From the NCBI GenBank assembly GCA_030633225.1, contig DAOVTF010000034.1:1-10901 (forward strand): DNA of 10,901 nucleotides, read 5' to 3'. The notes beneath the pieces are model-generated. The model did not search any database, was not told the DNA's origin, and saw only the letters and a list, made by a program, of their open reading frames with translations. The stretch comes from Flavobacteriaceae bacterium (GTDB taxonomy: Bacteria > Bacteroidota > Bacteroidia > Flavobacteriales > Flavobacteriaceae). The stretch's first letter is position 1. Each line of letters begins with the position of its first letter. The translations under genes were made by a program, and so were the position numbers. Below are positions 1-7,008 of this stretch, piece by piece.

Positions 1-420
1 GAAGATAAATCATCTTCTACAAAAAAAGCAAAATCCTCTTTAACTGCGGTTATTATTCAAATAGTATTAATTGATATAGTTTTTTCATTTGACTCGGTTC
101 TTACGGCAGTTGGTATGACAAATGGTATTGAAGGAGCCTTGATAATTATGATTACAGCAGTTATCATTTCCATACTTATCATGATGATTTTTGCCGTACC
201 AGTTGGTAATTTTGTGAACAAAAACCCAACTATTGAAATGTTGGCTCTATCATTTTTAATACTTATTGGTTTTATGCTGGTTACAGAAAGTGCTCATTTA
301 GCTAATGCCGAAGTTTTTGGCAAACATGTAGGTGCAATTCCAAAAGGGTATTTATATTTTGCTATTGCCTTTTCACTTGGAGTTGAAGCTTTAAATATGA
401 AAGTTAGAAAGAAGAAATAA
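1..420 (+). CDS. TerC-family integral membrane protein, C-terminal part (5' end outside window)
   Basis: The frame is open from the first base, so the start lies upstream; 139 codons are present, roughly half of a typical 250-270 aa TerC/YgdQ-type protein. The hallmark TerC segment DIVFSFDSVLTAVGM is visible at residues 25-39 of the fragment, with acidic D25 and D31 inside a hydrophobic helix. Further hydrophobic segments follow at about 46-65, 80-97 and 116-131, and the protein ends in a basic tail (KVRKKK). Family knowledge: TerC-like proteins are multi-spanning inner-membrane proteins linked to tellurite resistance, metal (manganese) export or membrane-protein metalation; the substrate here cannot be told. 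The gene has the same orientation as the efflux operon, but 230 bases and a separate promoter lie between them, so it is probably not co-transcribed with it. Family assignment is secure and function is not. Confidence 0.9.
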   Translation, partial: EDKSSSTKKAKSSLTAVIIQIVLIDIVFSFDSVLTAVGMTNGIEGALIIMITAVIISILIMMIFAVPVGNFVNKNPTIEMLALSFLILIGFMLVTESAHLANAEVFGKHVGAIPKGYLYFAIAFSLGVEALNMKVRKKK

Positions 421-542
421 TTCTTTTAAATCATATTTTGAATCCAAATATTGAGATATTTTTATAAAACTATCTATAAAATGCATCATAATTGCATACT
501 CTACTTTTTAATTAAAAATCTTTAACGTCTACTTATCAGTAC

Positions 543-558
543 TTTAGATAGTTCTAAA
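543..558. promoter_or_regulatory. Perfect inverted repeat, candidate operator
   Basis: TTTAGA (543-548) and TCTAAA (553-558) are exact reverse complements separated by TAGT. The repeat lies about 70 bases upstream of the -7 element of the efflux promoter. Its 16-base size and two-fold symmetry fit a dimeric repressor or activator site. Because the DNA is very AT-rich, a chance palindrome cannot be excluded, and no regulator gene is in view. Confidence 0.35.
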
Positions 559-600
559 TTTCAATGTTTACATATTAAAAATTGATTTTATGTGCTATAG

Positions 601-618
601 GTTACTTTTCAAAATAAC
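601..618. promoter_or_regulatory. Imperfect palindrome overlapping the -33 region, candidate operator
   Basis: GTTACTTTTCAAAATAAC pairs 7 of 9 positions about its centre (GTTA/TAAC outer arms and TTT/AAA inner arms, with one C-A mismatch). It covers the expected -33 region of the efflux promoter, where a bound TetR- or MarR-type repressor would block transcription. Family knowledge: RND operons are very often repressed this way. No regulator gene lies in the window, so the link is inference. Confidence 0.3.
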
Positions 619-635
619 TTCTCGGATTAATTTTG
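606..635 (+). promoter_or_regulatory. Bacteroidota-type promoter of the efflux operon
   Basis: TAATTTTG at 628-635 matches the Bacteroidota -7 consensus TAnnTTTG exactly. Seventeen bases upstream, TTTTC at 606-610 is a weak candidate for the -33 TTTG element. Transcription would start around 641-645, downstream of the upstream ATG at 590. This supports the ATG at 653 as the real start of the outer-membrane gene. Confidence 0.6.
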
Positions 636-652
636 CAGAAAATTTAATTAAA

Positions 653-1987
653 ATGACTACTAACAAATTTGTTAAGGTTTTTAAAACCTTCTTTATTGTT
701 TTTTTGATTTTTTCATCTACTTCAAATCTTTTTTCTCAAACAGTTCAAGAAATAAGTTTAAACGAAGTGAAATCTAAAGCAAAAACAAACAATACTAATG
801 TGAAAATTTCACAACAAGATTATGCTATTGCAAAAGCAAATTATGAGCAATCTAGAGCTGTAATTTTACCAAATATCAATGTTTCAAATACAAGTACTTT
901 TACTAACAACCCTTTGAATGCATTTGGATTTAAATTATTACAAGAAACTGTTTCCGTTCCAGATTTTAATCCTGATCTTTTAAATGACCCAGGTCAAGTA
1001 GAAAATTTCAATACTAGAATTGAATTATTACAACCACTTATCAATGTTGATGGATGGAAAGAAAGAAAAGCAGCTAACTTTCAATTACAAGCTGCAAATT
1101 TACAAATGGAAAGAGCAAGTGATTATGTTGAATTAGAGGTGATAAAAACTTATATGCAGTTACAATTGGCCTATAAATCAGTAATTGTAATGGAAAAAGC
1201 TAAAGAAACTGCCTTAGAAAATCAAAAAATTGCAAAAAATAGTTTAGAACAGGGTTTTATTCAAAATGCCGATTATTTAAACGTAGAAGTTCGGGTTACA
1301 GAAATAGAAAATCAATTACAATTTGCTAAAAGTAACATCAAAAATGTTTCTGATTATTTATCTTTTTTAATTGGAGATAAAAATGATATTATTTATCAAC
1401 CAAGTACAACGCTAACTATAAATGCATTCGATTTTGATAGTAATATGGTACTAAATACTAATAGAAATGATATTCAAGCAATGCAGTTTGGAATTGATGC
1501 TCAAGAACAAATGCTTAAATCTTCAAAAATGAGTTTTGTTCCAAGAGCCAATGCTTTTGCTAATTATGAATGGAATGATGACGATGTTTTTGGTTTTGGT
1601 GCTTCAAATTATATGTTAGGCTTACAATTATCTTGGAATATTTTTGGCGGATATAAAAATGTTGGGAAAATCCATGCAAATAAAGCCCAATTAGAAAAAG
1701 CAAATTTAAATAAGGCAAATTATATTGCTCAAAGTGAATTAGAATTAAACAAAGCACAACGCCAATTAACAGATGTTGAGAATAATGTAAACTTATCAAA
1801 GTTAGCTCTTGAACAATCAGAAGAAGCTTTACGAATTAAAACCAATAGATTTCAGCAGGGATTAGAAAAAACAACAGATCTATTATTTGTTGAAACACAA
1901 TATCAAGAAAAAGAATTAGGCTATTATCAAGCCATATTTAACTATAACTACACATTAGCATACCTTAATTTTTTAACTAAAGAATAA
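653..1987 (+). CDS. TolC-family outer-membrane efflux protein
   Basis: This is the outer-membrane channel of a tripartite RND exporter, assembling as a trimer with a periplasmic alpha-helical tunnel. From the ATG at 653 the protein is 444 aa, normal for the OEP family. Residues 1-28 form a signal peptide (K-rich start, hydrophobic FFIVFLIF core, end at NLFS before Q29). The rest consists of two long helical OEP repeats rich in Gln, Glu, Asn, Lys and Ala, joined by a short loop around LIGD, with a final hydrophobic YNYTLAYLNFLTKE end typical of the family. An ATG at 590 would add 21 residues ahead of the signal peptide, but the promoter -7 element lies inside that extension, so 653 is preferred. 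The adaptor gene starts five bases after the stop, so the two are translated from one message. Confidence 0.92.
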   Translation: MTTNKFVKVFKTFFIVFLIFSSTSNLFSQTVQEISLNEVKSKAKTNNTNVKISQQDYAIAKANYEQSRAVILPNINVSNTSTFTNNPLNAFGFKLLQETVSVPDFNPDLLNDPGQVENFNTRIELLQPLINVDGWKERKAANFQLQAANLQMERASDYVELEVIKTYMQLQLAYKSVIVMEKAKETALENQKIAKNSLEQGFIQNADYLNVEVRVTEIENQLQFAKSNIKNVSDYLSFLIGDKNDIIYQPSTTLTINAFDFDSNMVLNTNRNDIQAMQFGIDAQEQMLKSSKMSFVPRANAFANYEWNDDDVFGFGASNYMLGLQLSWNIFGGYKNVGKIHANKAQLEKANLNKANYIAQSELELNKAQRQLTDVENNVNLSKLALEQSEEALRIKTNRFQQGLEKTTDLLFVETQYQEKELGYYQAIFNYNYTLAYLNFLTKE

Positions 1988-1992
1988 AAAAA

Positions 1993-3075
1993 ATGAAAAA
2001 TAATAAATTCATAACTGGCATAATTGCATTATCATTTCTAGTAATAAGCTGTGGTGGTGATCACAAATCATCAACCGTTGAAAGCATGGATCCAGTTGCT
2101 GTTAAAGTAAGTAATTTAGAAGCTGATAATAATAATCCGTTTGTAACAGCAAGCGGAAAAATACAAGCTACAAATAGTGCAAATCTAAGCACTAGAATGA
2201 TGGGTTATGTAAATAAAGTCTATGTAAAAGTTGGTGATAAAGTAAGAAAAGGACAATTGCTAATCTCAATAAACAATGCTGATCTACAAGCAAAACGCGC
2301 TCAGATCAATGCTAATATTACCAAAGCAACCGCTGCATTTAACATTGCCGAAAAAGATTACAATCGTTTTAAAAATTTATATAAAGAAAATAGCGCATCG
2401 CAAAAGGAAATGGATGATATGACAGCGCATTACGAAATGTCAAAAGCAGGTTTAGAAGCTGCTAATCAAATGAAAAATGAAATTGATGCACAATTTGCTT
2501 ACGTAGATATTAGATCCCCATTTAATGGAATTATTACCAATAAATTTATTGAAGTTGGCGATATGGCAAATCCTGGAGTTCCTTTAATTGCAGTTGAGTC
2601 TCCGAAAAATTTTAAAGTAACTGCCATGGTTCCAGAAAGTGATATTTCACAAATAAAATCAGGATCTAAAGTAAAAGTTAAGGTAAAATCAATTAATAAA
2701 ATTTTACAAGGTGAGGTTACCGAAGTTAGTACCTCTGCAAAAAATACTGGTGGTCAATATTTAGTTAAAATAGTATTAGACAAAACAGAGGATCGTATTT
2801 TATCAGGAATGTTTGCAACAGTTCAATTTCCTGTTGAAAAAAATAAAAACTCCACTTCAATTGTTTTGGTTCCATCAAGTGCAATAGTAAAAAATGGTGG
2901 ATTAAAAGGAGTTTATACGGTAAGTGAACAAAATACTGCCTTATTGAGATGGTTGCGTTTAGGTAAAACCTATGGAGATAAAGTTGAAGTTCTTTCAGGT
3001 TTAAATGCTGATGAAAAGTATATAGTTTCTGCTGATGCGAAATTATTTAATGGAGCAAAAGTAACAATTCAATAA
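1993..3075 (+). CDS. RND efflux periplasmic adaptor (membrane-fusion) lipoprotein
   Basis: This 360-aa protein is the periplasmic adaptor that links the RND pump to the outer-membrane channel. A lipobox LVIS-C places the lipidated cysteine at residue 20, followed by GGD, so the mature protein is membrane-anchored. The order of parts is that of the AcrA/MexA (HlyD_D23) family. A beta-barrel/lipoyl half starts near ANLSTRMMGYVNKVYVKVGD, with the typical G-D-x-V-x-K-G-Q-L-L turn. A helical hairpin of about 75 residues follows (ADLQAKRAQ to NEIDAQFAY). The second lipoyl half has IRSPFNGIITNKFIEVGD, and a beta-barrel and C-terminal membrane-proximal domain complete it (VPSSAIV, GLNADEKYIV). Length is normal. 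The gene lies 5 bases after the channel gene and 56 bases before the pump gene. The substrate cannot be deduced from the adaptor. Confidence 0.93.
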   Translation: MKNNKFITGIIALSFLVISCGGDHKSSTVESMDPVAVKVSNLEADNNNPFVTASGKIQATNSANLSTRMMGYVNKVYVKVGDKVRKGQLLISINNADLQAKRAQINANITKATAAFNIAEKDYNRFKNLYKENSASQKEMDDMTAHYEMSKAGLEAANQMKNEIDAQFAYVDIRSPFNGIITNKFIEVGDMANPGVPLIAVESPKNFKVTAMVPESDISQIKSGSKVKVKVKSINKILQGEVTEVSTSAKNTGGQYLVKIVLDKTEDRILSGMFATVQFPVEKNKNSTSIVLVPSSAIVKNGGLKGVYTVSEQNTALLRWLRLGKTYGDKVEVLSGLNADEKYIVSADAKLFNGAKVTIQ

Positions 3076-3097
3076 ACTTAATTAGAAATAATCCTAA

Positions 3098-3112
3098 CCT
3101 TTCCAAAGGAGA
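3098..3112 (+). promoter_or_regulatory. Small intercistronic hairpin with SD-like sequence
   Basis: CCTTT-CC-AAAGG (3098-3109) is a perfect short inverted repeat in the only sizeable gap between the three pump genes. Its right arm is part of AAAGGAGA (3105-3112), which looks like a Shine-Dalgarno sequence but ends about 19 bases before the pump ATG at 3132, too far for normal use; an in-frame stop at 3117 rules out an earlier pump start. It could be an mRNA processing or translation-tuning element. The 5-bp stem with a 2-base loop is marginal, and may instead be a DNA palindrome or chance. Confidence 0.25.
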
Positions 3113-3131
3113 GAATTAAAAATATAAGAAA

Positions 3132-6100
3132 ATGAACGATGGAATTTCAGGTAAAATAGCCAGTGCCTTTATCAACTCAAAGCTTACCATTTTATTAATG
3201 GTTGCTTTAATGATTATTGGTGTTTATAGTTCTTTTTTAATACCTAGAGAAGAAGAACCTCAGATAATTGTACCAATGGCAGATGTTATGGTAGGATACC
3301 CTGGGGCAAGTCCAAAAGAAGTAGAAAATCGAGTAGTAAAACCTTTAGAGAAAATTATTTCTGATATCAAAGGTGTTGAGCATGTTCATTCCATGGCAAT
3401 GAACGGCCAAGCTATGATCATTGTTCAATTTTATGTGGGAGAAGATACTGAAAAATCTTATGTAAATTTATATAATGAATTGATGAAACATAGAGATATG
3501 TTTGTTAACGGAATATACGAACCCATGGTAAAAACGCGTGCCATTGATGATGTTCCAATGCTGGGTATTACACTTTGGAGTGAGAACTATGATGATTTTC
3601 AATTAAAACAAATTGCCGGAGAGCTTAAAAATGAAATTGAAAAAATAAAAGATGTTTCTATTACTAAAAGTGTTGGAGGTAGAAACCGTGTTGTAAAAGT
3701 GTCATTAGACAAAGATAAAATGGCTGAAAATGGTGTTGATGCTTTAGGTATCATGCAAATGATTCAGGTAAATAATCAACAATCACAATCTGGTAGCTTT
3801 GTTAAGAATGACACAGAATATTTAGTAACTACTGGAAAATTTTTATCTACAGTTGAAGATGTTGAGAATTTAGTAATTGGAGTTAACAAAAATCTTCCAG
3901 TTTATTTAAAACAAGTTGCTACTATACAAGATGGACCATCAACTCCAAAGAGCTATGTATCGTTTGGTTATGGTCAAGCCAATGAAAAATATAATGAACA
4001 TCGCTCAGAATATGCTGCTGTAACAGTTTCAGTAGCTAAAGTAAAAGGAGCTGATGCCATGAAAATTTCTGAGAAAATTTTAAATAAGGTAAATAGTTTA
4101 AAACAACATTTAATTCCAGATGATGTTCATGTTGAAATTACCAGAAACTATGGTGAAACAGCATCTCATAAAGTAGGTGAGTTATTACTGCACTTGGGTG
4201 TAGCTATTTTAGCAGTAACTATTTTAGTAATGTTAGCCATGGGATGGCGTGGTGGATTGGTTGTATTCTTTTCTGTTCCTTTAACTTTTGCACTGACACT
4301 TTTTAGCTATTATATGCTAGATTACACCTTGAATAGAATTACTCTTTTTGCCTTGGTATTTGTTGTAGGTATTGTAGTGGATGATAGTATTATTATTGCT
4401 GAAAACATGCACCGGCATTTTAAAATGAAGCGATTACCATTTAAGCAAGCCGCTATTTTTGCTATTAATGAAGTTGGTAATCCAACTATATTAGCAACAT
4501 TTACCGTAATAGCAGCAATCTTACCTATGGCATTTGTTTCTGGAATGATGGGTCCATATATGAGTCCAATGCCTATTGGCGCCTCTATTGCCATGTTACT
4601 TTCTTTATTTATTGCGTTAACTGTTACACCTTATTTAGGATATCATTTGTTACGAGAAAAAGATAATCAAAAACATAATGAAGAGGAAGGTTTAGAAACT
4701 GGATTTATTTATAAATTTTATAAAAAAATAGAAGAACCATTATTAAATAATTCTAAGAAGCGTTGGGTCTTTTTAGGAATTACAATGATATTATTAATTG
4801 GTTCAATGTTAATGTTCTTTACCAAATCGGTAGCTGTAAAAATGTTGCCATTTGACAATAAAAATGAATTCCAGATAGTAATTGATATGCCTGAAGGTAC
4901 AACTTTGGAAAGAACTGCATTAGTAACTAAAGAAATTTCACAATACTTAGCCAAAGAACCAGAAGTTGTTGATTATCAAAATTATATTGGTACCTCTGCT
5001 CCTATCACTTTTAACGGATTGGTACGTCACTACGATTTACGTGGTGGAAGTAATATGGCTGATATTCAAGTAAATTTAACACATAAAGAAAATAGAAAAA
5101 TACAAAGTCATGATATTGCAAAAGCAGTTCGCCCTGAATTACAACGAATAGGTAAAAAATATGGAGCAAATGTTAAAGTTGTTGAAGTACCCCCAGGACC
5201 TCCAGTACTTTCAACTATAGTTGCTGAAGTATATGGACCAGATTATGACAAACAAATAGAAGTTGCAAGTCAAGTAAAAGAAATTCTAGAAAATACTGAT
5301 GATATTGTTGATATTGATTGGATGGTTGAAGCAGATCAAACTGAATACAGGTTAGAAGTTGATAGAGAAAAAGCAATGCTTAATGGCATAGCACCTCAAC
5401 AAATTGTTGGAGCTTTAACAACCATTTTAAGAGAACATCCTGTTTCTAATTTATATGATGAAACTGCAAATGAAAGTATTGGAATTGTTTTATCATTAGA
5501 TGATCAAGACAAAAGTTCTTTACAGGATATAAAAAATATCAAAATAAAATCTAGTCAAGGGATAACTATTCCTATAAGTGATCTGGTTGAAGTAAAAAAA
5601 GATACTTTACAGAAAACTATATATCGAAAAGATCAAAAAAGTGTAGTTTATATTACTGCTGATATGGCAGGAGAATTAGAAAGTCCGGTATATGCAATTT
5701 TAGGGATGGAAGAAAAGCTTCAAAAAATAAAATTACCTAAAGGATATAAAGTAAATGAATTGTATTTAGAACAACCTTCAGACGAAAGTGATTTTACAGT
5801 AAAATGGGATGGTGAATGGCAAATTACTCTTGAAGTATTTAGAGATCTAGGAGTAGCATTTTTAGTTGTTATAGTTATTATTTATATGCTAATTGTGGGT
5901 TGGTTCCAAAACTTTAAAACACCTATTGTAATGATGGCTGCTATTCCGTTATCATTGATTGGAATTGTATTAGGACATTGGTTATTTGGAGCATTTTTTA
6001 CAGCAACTTCATTTATAGGAATGATTGCATTAGCAGGTGTAATGGTTCGTAATTCAATATTAATAATTGACTTTATTGAAATACGGTTAAATGATGATAT

Positions 6101-6362
6101 TCCTATAAAACAAGCAATCATTGAAGCTGGTGCTGTACGTACCACTCCAATTCTATTAACAACAGGAGCAGTAGTAATTGGAGCATCAATTATTTTATTT
6201 GACCCAATATTTCAGGGATTAGCAATTTCTTTAGTTGCCGGAGCCATTGTTTCAACGGTATTAACTTTAATTGTGGTACCTCTACTTTATTATATGGTAG
6301 AAAAGGATAAATATGAAAATAAGGAAGAAGTTGATATAAAAAAAAAAGAAATAAAATTATAA
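3132..6362 (+). CDS. RND-superfamily efflux pump, inner-membrane permease (HAE/AcrB-like)
   Basis: This 1076-aa protein is the proton-driven pump of the exporter. It has the duplicated RND plan: TM1 at about residues 17-36, a large periplasmic loop, TM2-TM6 at about 345-510, a cytoplasmic helix region (KFYKKIEEPLL), TM7 near 545-563, a second periplasmic loop, and TM8-TM12 at about 905-1060. TM4 carries VVDDSIIIAEN with D417-D418, matching the proton-relay Asp pair D407/D408 of AcrB; this points to the HAE (drug/amphiphile) type rather than metal-type CusA/CzcA pumps. In the AcrB K940 position the sequence reads VRNSILIIDF, with R973 instead of Lys. The VEVPPGPPVLSTIVAEVYGP segment and the LPFDNKNEFQIVIDMPEGT segment are typical of a sub-clade of these transporters. 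The C-terminal tail is highly charged. The next gene begins 4 bases after the stop. Substrate unknown. Confidence 0.94.
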   Translation: MNDGISGKIASAFINSKLTILLMVALMIIGVYSSFLIPREEEPQIIVPMADVMVGYPGASPKEVENRVVKPLEKIISDIKGVEHVHSMAMNGQAMIIVQFYVGEDTEKSYVNLYNELMKHRDMFVNGIYEPMVKTRAIDDVPMLGITLWSENYDDFQLKQIAGELKNEIEKIKDVSITKSVGGRNRVVKVSLDKDKMAENGVDALGIMQMIQVNNQQSQSGSFVKNDTEYLVTTGKFLSTVEDVENLVIGVNKNLPVYLKQVATIQDGPSTPKSYVSFGYGQANEKYNEHRSEYAAVTVSVAKVKGADAMKISEKILNKVNSLKQHLIPDDVHVEITRNYGETASHKVGELLLHLGVAILAVTILVMLAMGWRGGLVVFFSVPLTFALTLFSYYMLDYTLNRITLFALVFVVGIVVDDSIIIAENMHRHFKMKRLPFKQAAIFAINEVGNPTILATFTVIAAILPMAFVSGMMGPYMSPMPIGASIAMLLSLFIALTVTPYLGYHLLREKDNQKHNEEEGLETGFIYKFYKKIEEPLLNNSKKRWVFLGITMILLIGSMLMFFTKSVAVKMLPFDNKNEFQIVIDMPEGTTLERTALVTKEISQYLAKEPEVVDYQNYIGTSAPITFNGLVRHYDLRGGSNMADIQVNLTHKENRKIQSHDIAKAVRPELQRIGKKYGANVKVVEVPPGPPVLSTIVAEVYGPDYDKQIEVASQVKEILENTDDIVDIDWMVEADQTEYRLEVDREKAMLNGIAPQQIVGALTTILREHPVSNLYDETANESIGIVLSLDDQDKSSLQDIKNIKIKSSQGITIPISDLVEVKKDTLQKTIYRKDQKSVVYITADMAGELESPVYAILGMEEKLQKIKLPKGYKVNELYLEQPSDESDFTVKWDGEWQITLEVFRDLGVAFLVVIVIIYMLIVGWFQNFKTPIVMMAAIPLSLIGIVLGHWLFGAFFTATSFIGMIALAGVMVRNSILIIDFIEIRLNDDIPIKQAIIEAGAVRTTPILLTTGAVVIGASIILFDPIFQGLAISLVAGAIVSTVLTLIVVPLLYYMVEKDKYENKEEVDIKKKEIKL

Positions 6363-6366
6363 ACAG

Positions 6367-6672
6367 ATGAAACTATTAATCATTACATCCATTAAAGCCT
6401 TTAAAAATGAAATAAAGGATATTCTTAAAGATGCAGAGGTAAAAACATATAGCTATAAAGATGTTATTGGATTTAGAGATGCTTCAAATCTAGGTATGCA
6501 AGAAAATTGGTTTGCTAATCAAATGAACGAGGGCGAAGCTATTTTTTTCTATGCATTTGTAAAAAAGGAAAATGTAGATATTGTATTTGATAAAGTAACT
6601 GCATTCAACGAAAAACAGGAAACACTATCGACAATACATGTTGCTGTATTAAATATAGAAAGATCTATTTAA
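6367..6672 (+). CDS. PII-like small protein associated with the RND pump
   Basis: This is a 101-aa soluble protein without signal peptide or membrane helix. Aligned by eye with PII signalling proteins, residues 10-36 (KAFKNEIKDILKDAEV, then KDVIGF) match the PII pattern KPFKLDDVREAL...VTEVKGF. Residues 57-80 (EAIFFYAFVKKENVDIVFDKVTAF) match strand 3 and helix 2 (K-E--V-D-V-D-V), and 88-97 (STIHVAVLNI) matches the final strand. The segment between strands 2 and 3 (about 37-55), where the T-loop should be, is shorter than in GlnB, and the glycine-rich B-loop (TGxIGDGKIF) is missing. The 4-base gap after the pump gene implies tight co-expression and probably a regulatory or sensing role on the pump. 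Family knowledge: divergent PII-like proteins (PII-NG group) are known beside RND cation-efflux genes. The alternative is another ferredoxin-like-fold protein such as a DUF3240-type protein. Fold likely, ligand unknown. Confidence 0.65.
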   Translation: MKLLIITSIKAFKNEIKDILKDAEVKTYSYKDVIGFRDASNLGMQENWFANQMNEGEAIFFYAFVKKENVDIVFDKVTAFNEKQETLSTIHVAVLNIERSI

Positions 6673-6737
6673 TCTTATTAAAAGGTTAATTAAATTACTG
6701 TAATAAAACAAAATTTAACAAATTTAAAAAGATTAAA

Positions 6738-6923
6738 ATGATAGATAAATATATTAAAGGTATTGCAGGAGGTTTTCTCTTACTTAGTTTAATATTAGCA
6801 TATTATGTAAACCCTAATTGGTTGTGGTTCACGGCATTTGTTGGAGCTAATCTTTTACAATCAGCTTTTACAAATTGGTGTATGTTAGGAATAATATTAA
6901 AGAAATTGGGAGTTAAGGAGTAA
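6738..6923 (+). CDS. DUF2892 / YgaP-type small membrane protein
   Basis: This 61-aa protein has two hydrophobic segments (about residues 9-24 and 28-44) separated by a short NPNW turn. It ends with TNWCMLGIILKKLGVKE, whose W-C-x-L-G-I core (C48) resembles the Cys-containing end of DUF2892 proteins and of the membrane tail of YgaP rhodaneses. Families of this kind are usually 60-70 aa, so it appears complete. It is predicted to be an inner-membrane hairpin with Cys48 near the membrane surface. It is the last gene of the efflux operon, 65 bases after the PII-like gene and just before an intrinsic terminator. Its role is unknown; a pump accessory subunit or a thiol/sulfur-related function are guesses. 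Confidence 0.8.
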   Translation: MIDKYIKGIAGGFLLLSLILAYYVNPNWLWFTAFVGANLLQSAFTNWCMLGIILKKLGVKE

Positions 6924-6935
6924 AATACTTTGTTT

Positions 6936-6968
6936 AAACCTATATGGCAATAAACAGATAGGTTTTTT
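6936..6968 (+). terminator. Intrinsic terminator of the efflux operon
   Basis: AAACCTAT (6936-6943) pairs perfectly with ATAGGTTT (6958-6965) around a 14-base loop, and the right arm runs into an unbroken T stretch (6963-6968). It lies 12 bases after the stop codon of the DUF2892 gene, so it closes the five-gene transcript. The glycerate kinase gene downstream has its own promoter. Confidence 0.8.
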
Positions 6969-7000
6969 ATATTTCCTATAGTAATATGGAATCATTATTT

Positions 7001-7008
7001 TATTTTTG
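7001..7008 (+). promoter_or_regulatory. Promoter -7 element of the glycerate kinase gene
   Basis: TATTTTTG matches TAnnTTTG exactly and lies 15 bases before the ATG at 7024. At the -33 distance only a poor TAG (6979-6981) is seen, so strength is uncertain. The element contains the TTG at 7006 that could be misread as a start codon. The predicted leader is very short (about 10 bases). Confidence 0.5.

Larger units (their letters stand above)
421..652. other. Gene-free regulatory region upstream of the efflux operon
   Basis: This 232-base AT-rich stretch contains no convincing gene on either strand. It holds several inverted repeats: ATGCA/TGCAT around 481-497, the perfect TTTAGA-TAGT-TCTAAA at 543-558, and an imperfect one at 601-618. 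A 9-base stretch, AACTATCTA at 468-476, recurs inverted as TAGATAGTT at 545-553. The efflux operon promoter lies at its right end. No clear intrinsic terminator for the TerC gene was seen; only a weak 5-bp stem (AAGAA/TTCTT, 412-425) spans its stop codon. Confidence 0.6.

Noticed and set aside
590..652. ATG at 590 as start of the outer-membrane efflux gene
   Set aside because: It precedes the promoter -7 element at 628-635 and would put 21 unrelated residues in front of a good signal peptide.
1560..1799. Minus-strand open frame of 79 codons inside the TolC-family gene
   Set aside because: Antisense to a clear coding region, low-complexity His/Leu-rich translation, no start context.
3105..3113. 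AAAGGAGAG as ribosome-binding site of the pump gene
   Set aside because: About 19 bases from the ATG, and an in-frame stop at 3117 excludes an earlier start.
4322..4954. Minus-strand open frames inside the RND pump gene (4322-4594 and 4718-4954)
   Set aside because: They run antisense to a strongly conserved protein, have no recognisable domain and no promoter; shadows of the real gene.
5882..6145. Minus-strand open frame of 87 codons near the end of the pump gene
   Set aside because: Ile/Asn-rich translation that simply mirrors membrane-helix codons of the pump; no independent support.
6711..6725. AAATTT-AAC-AAATTT inverted repeat before the DUF2892 gene as an operator or promoter
   Set aside because: Pure A/T sequence with little information in such AT-rich DNA, and no TAnnTTTG element nearby; read-through from the operon promoter is simpler.
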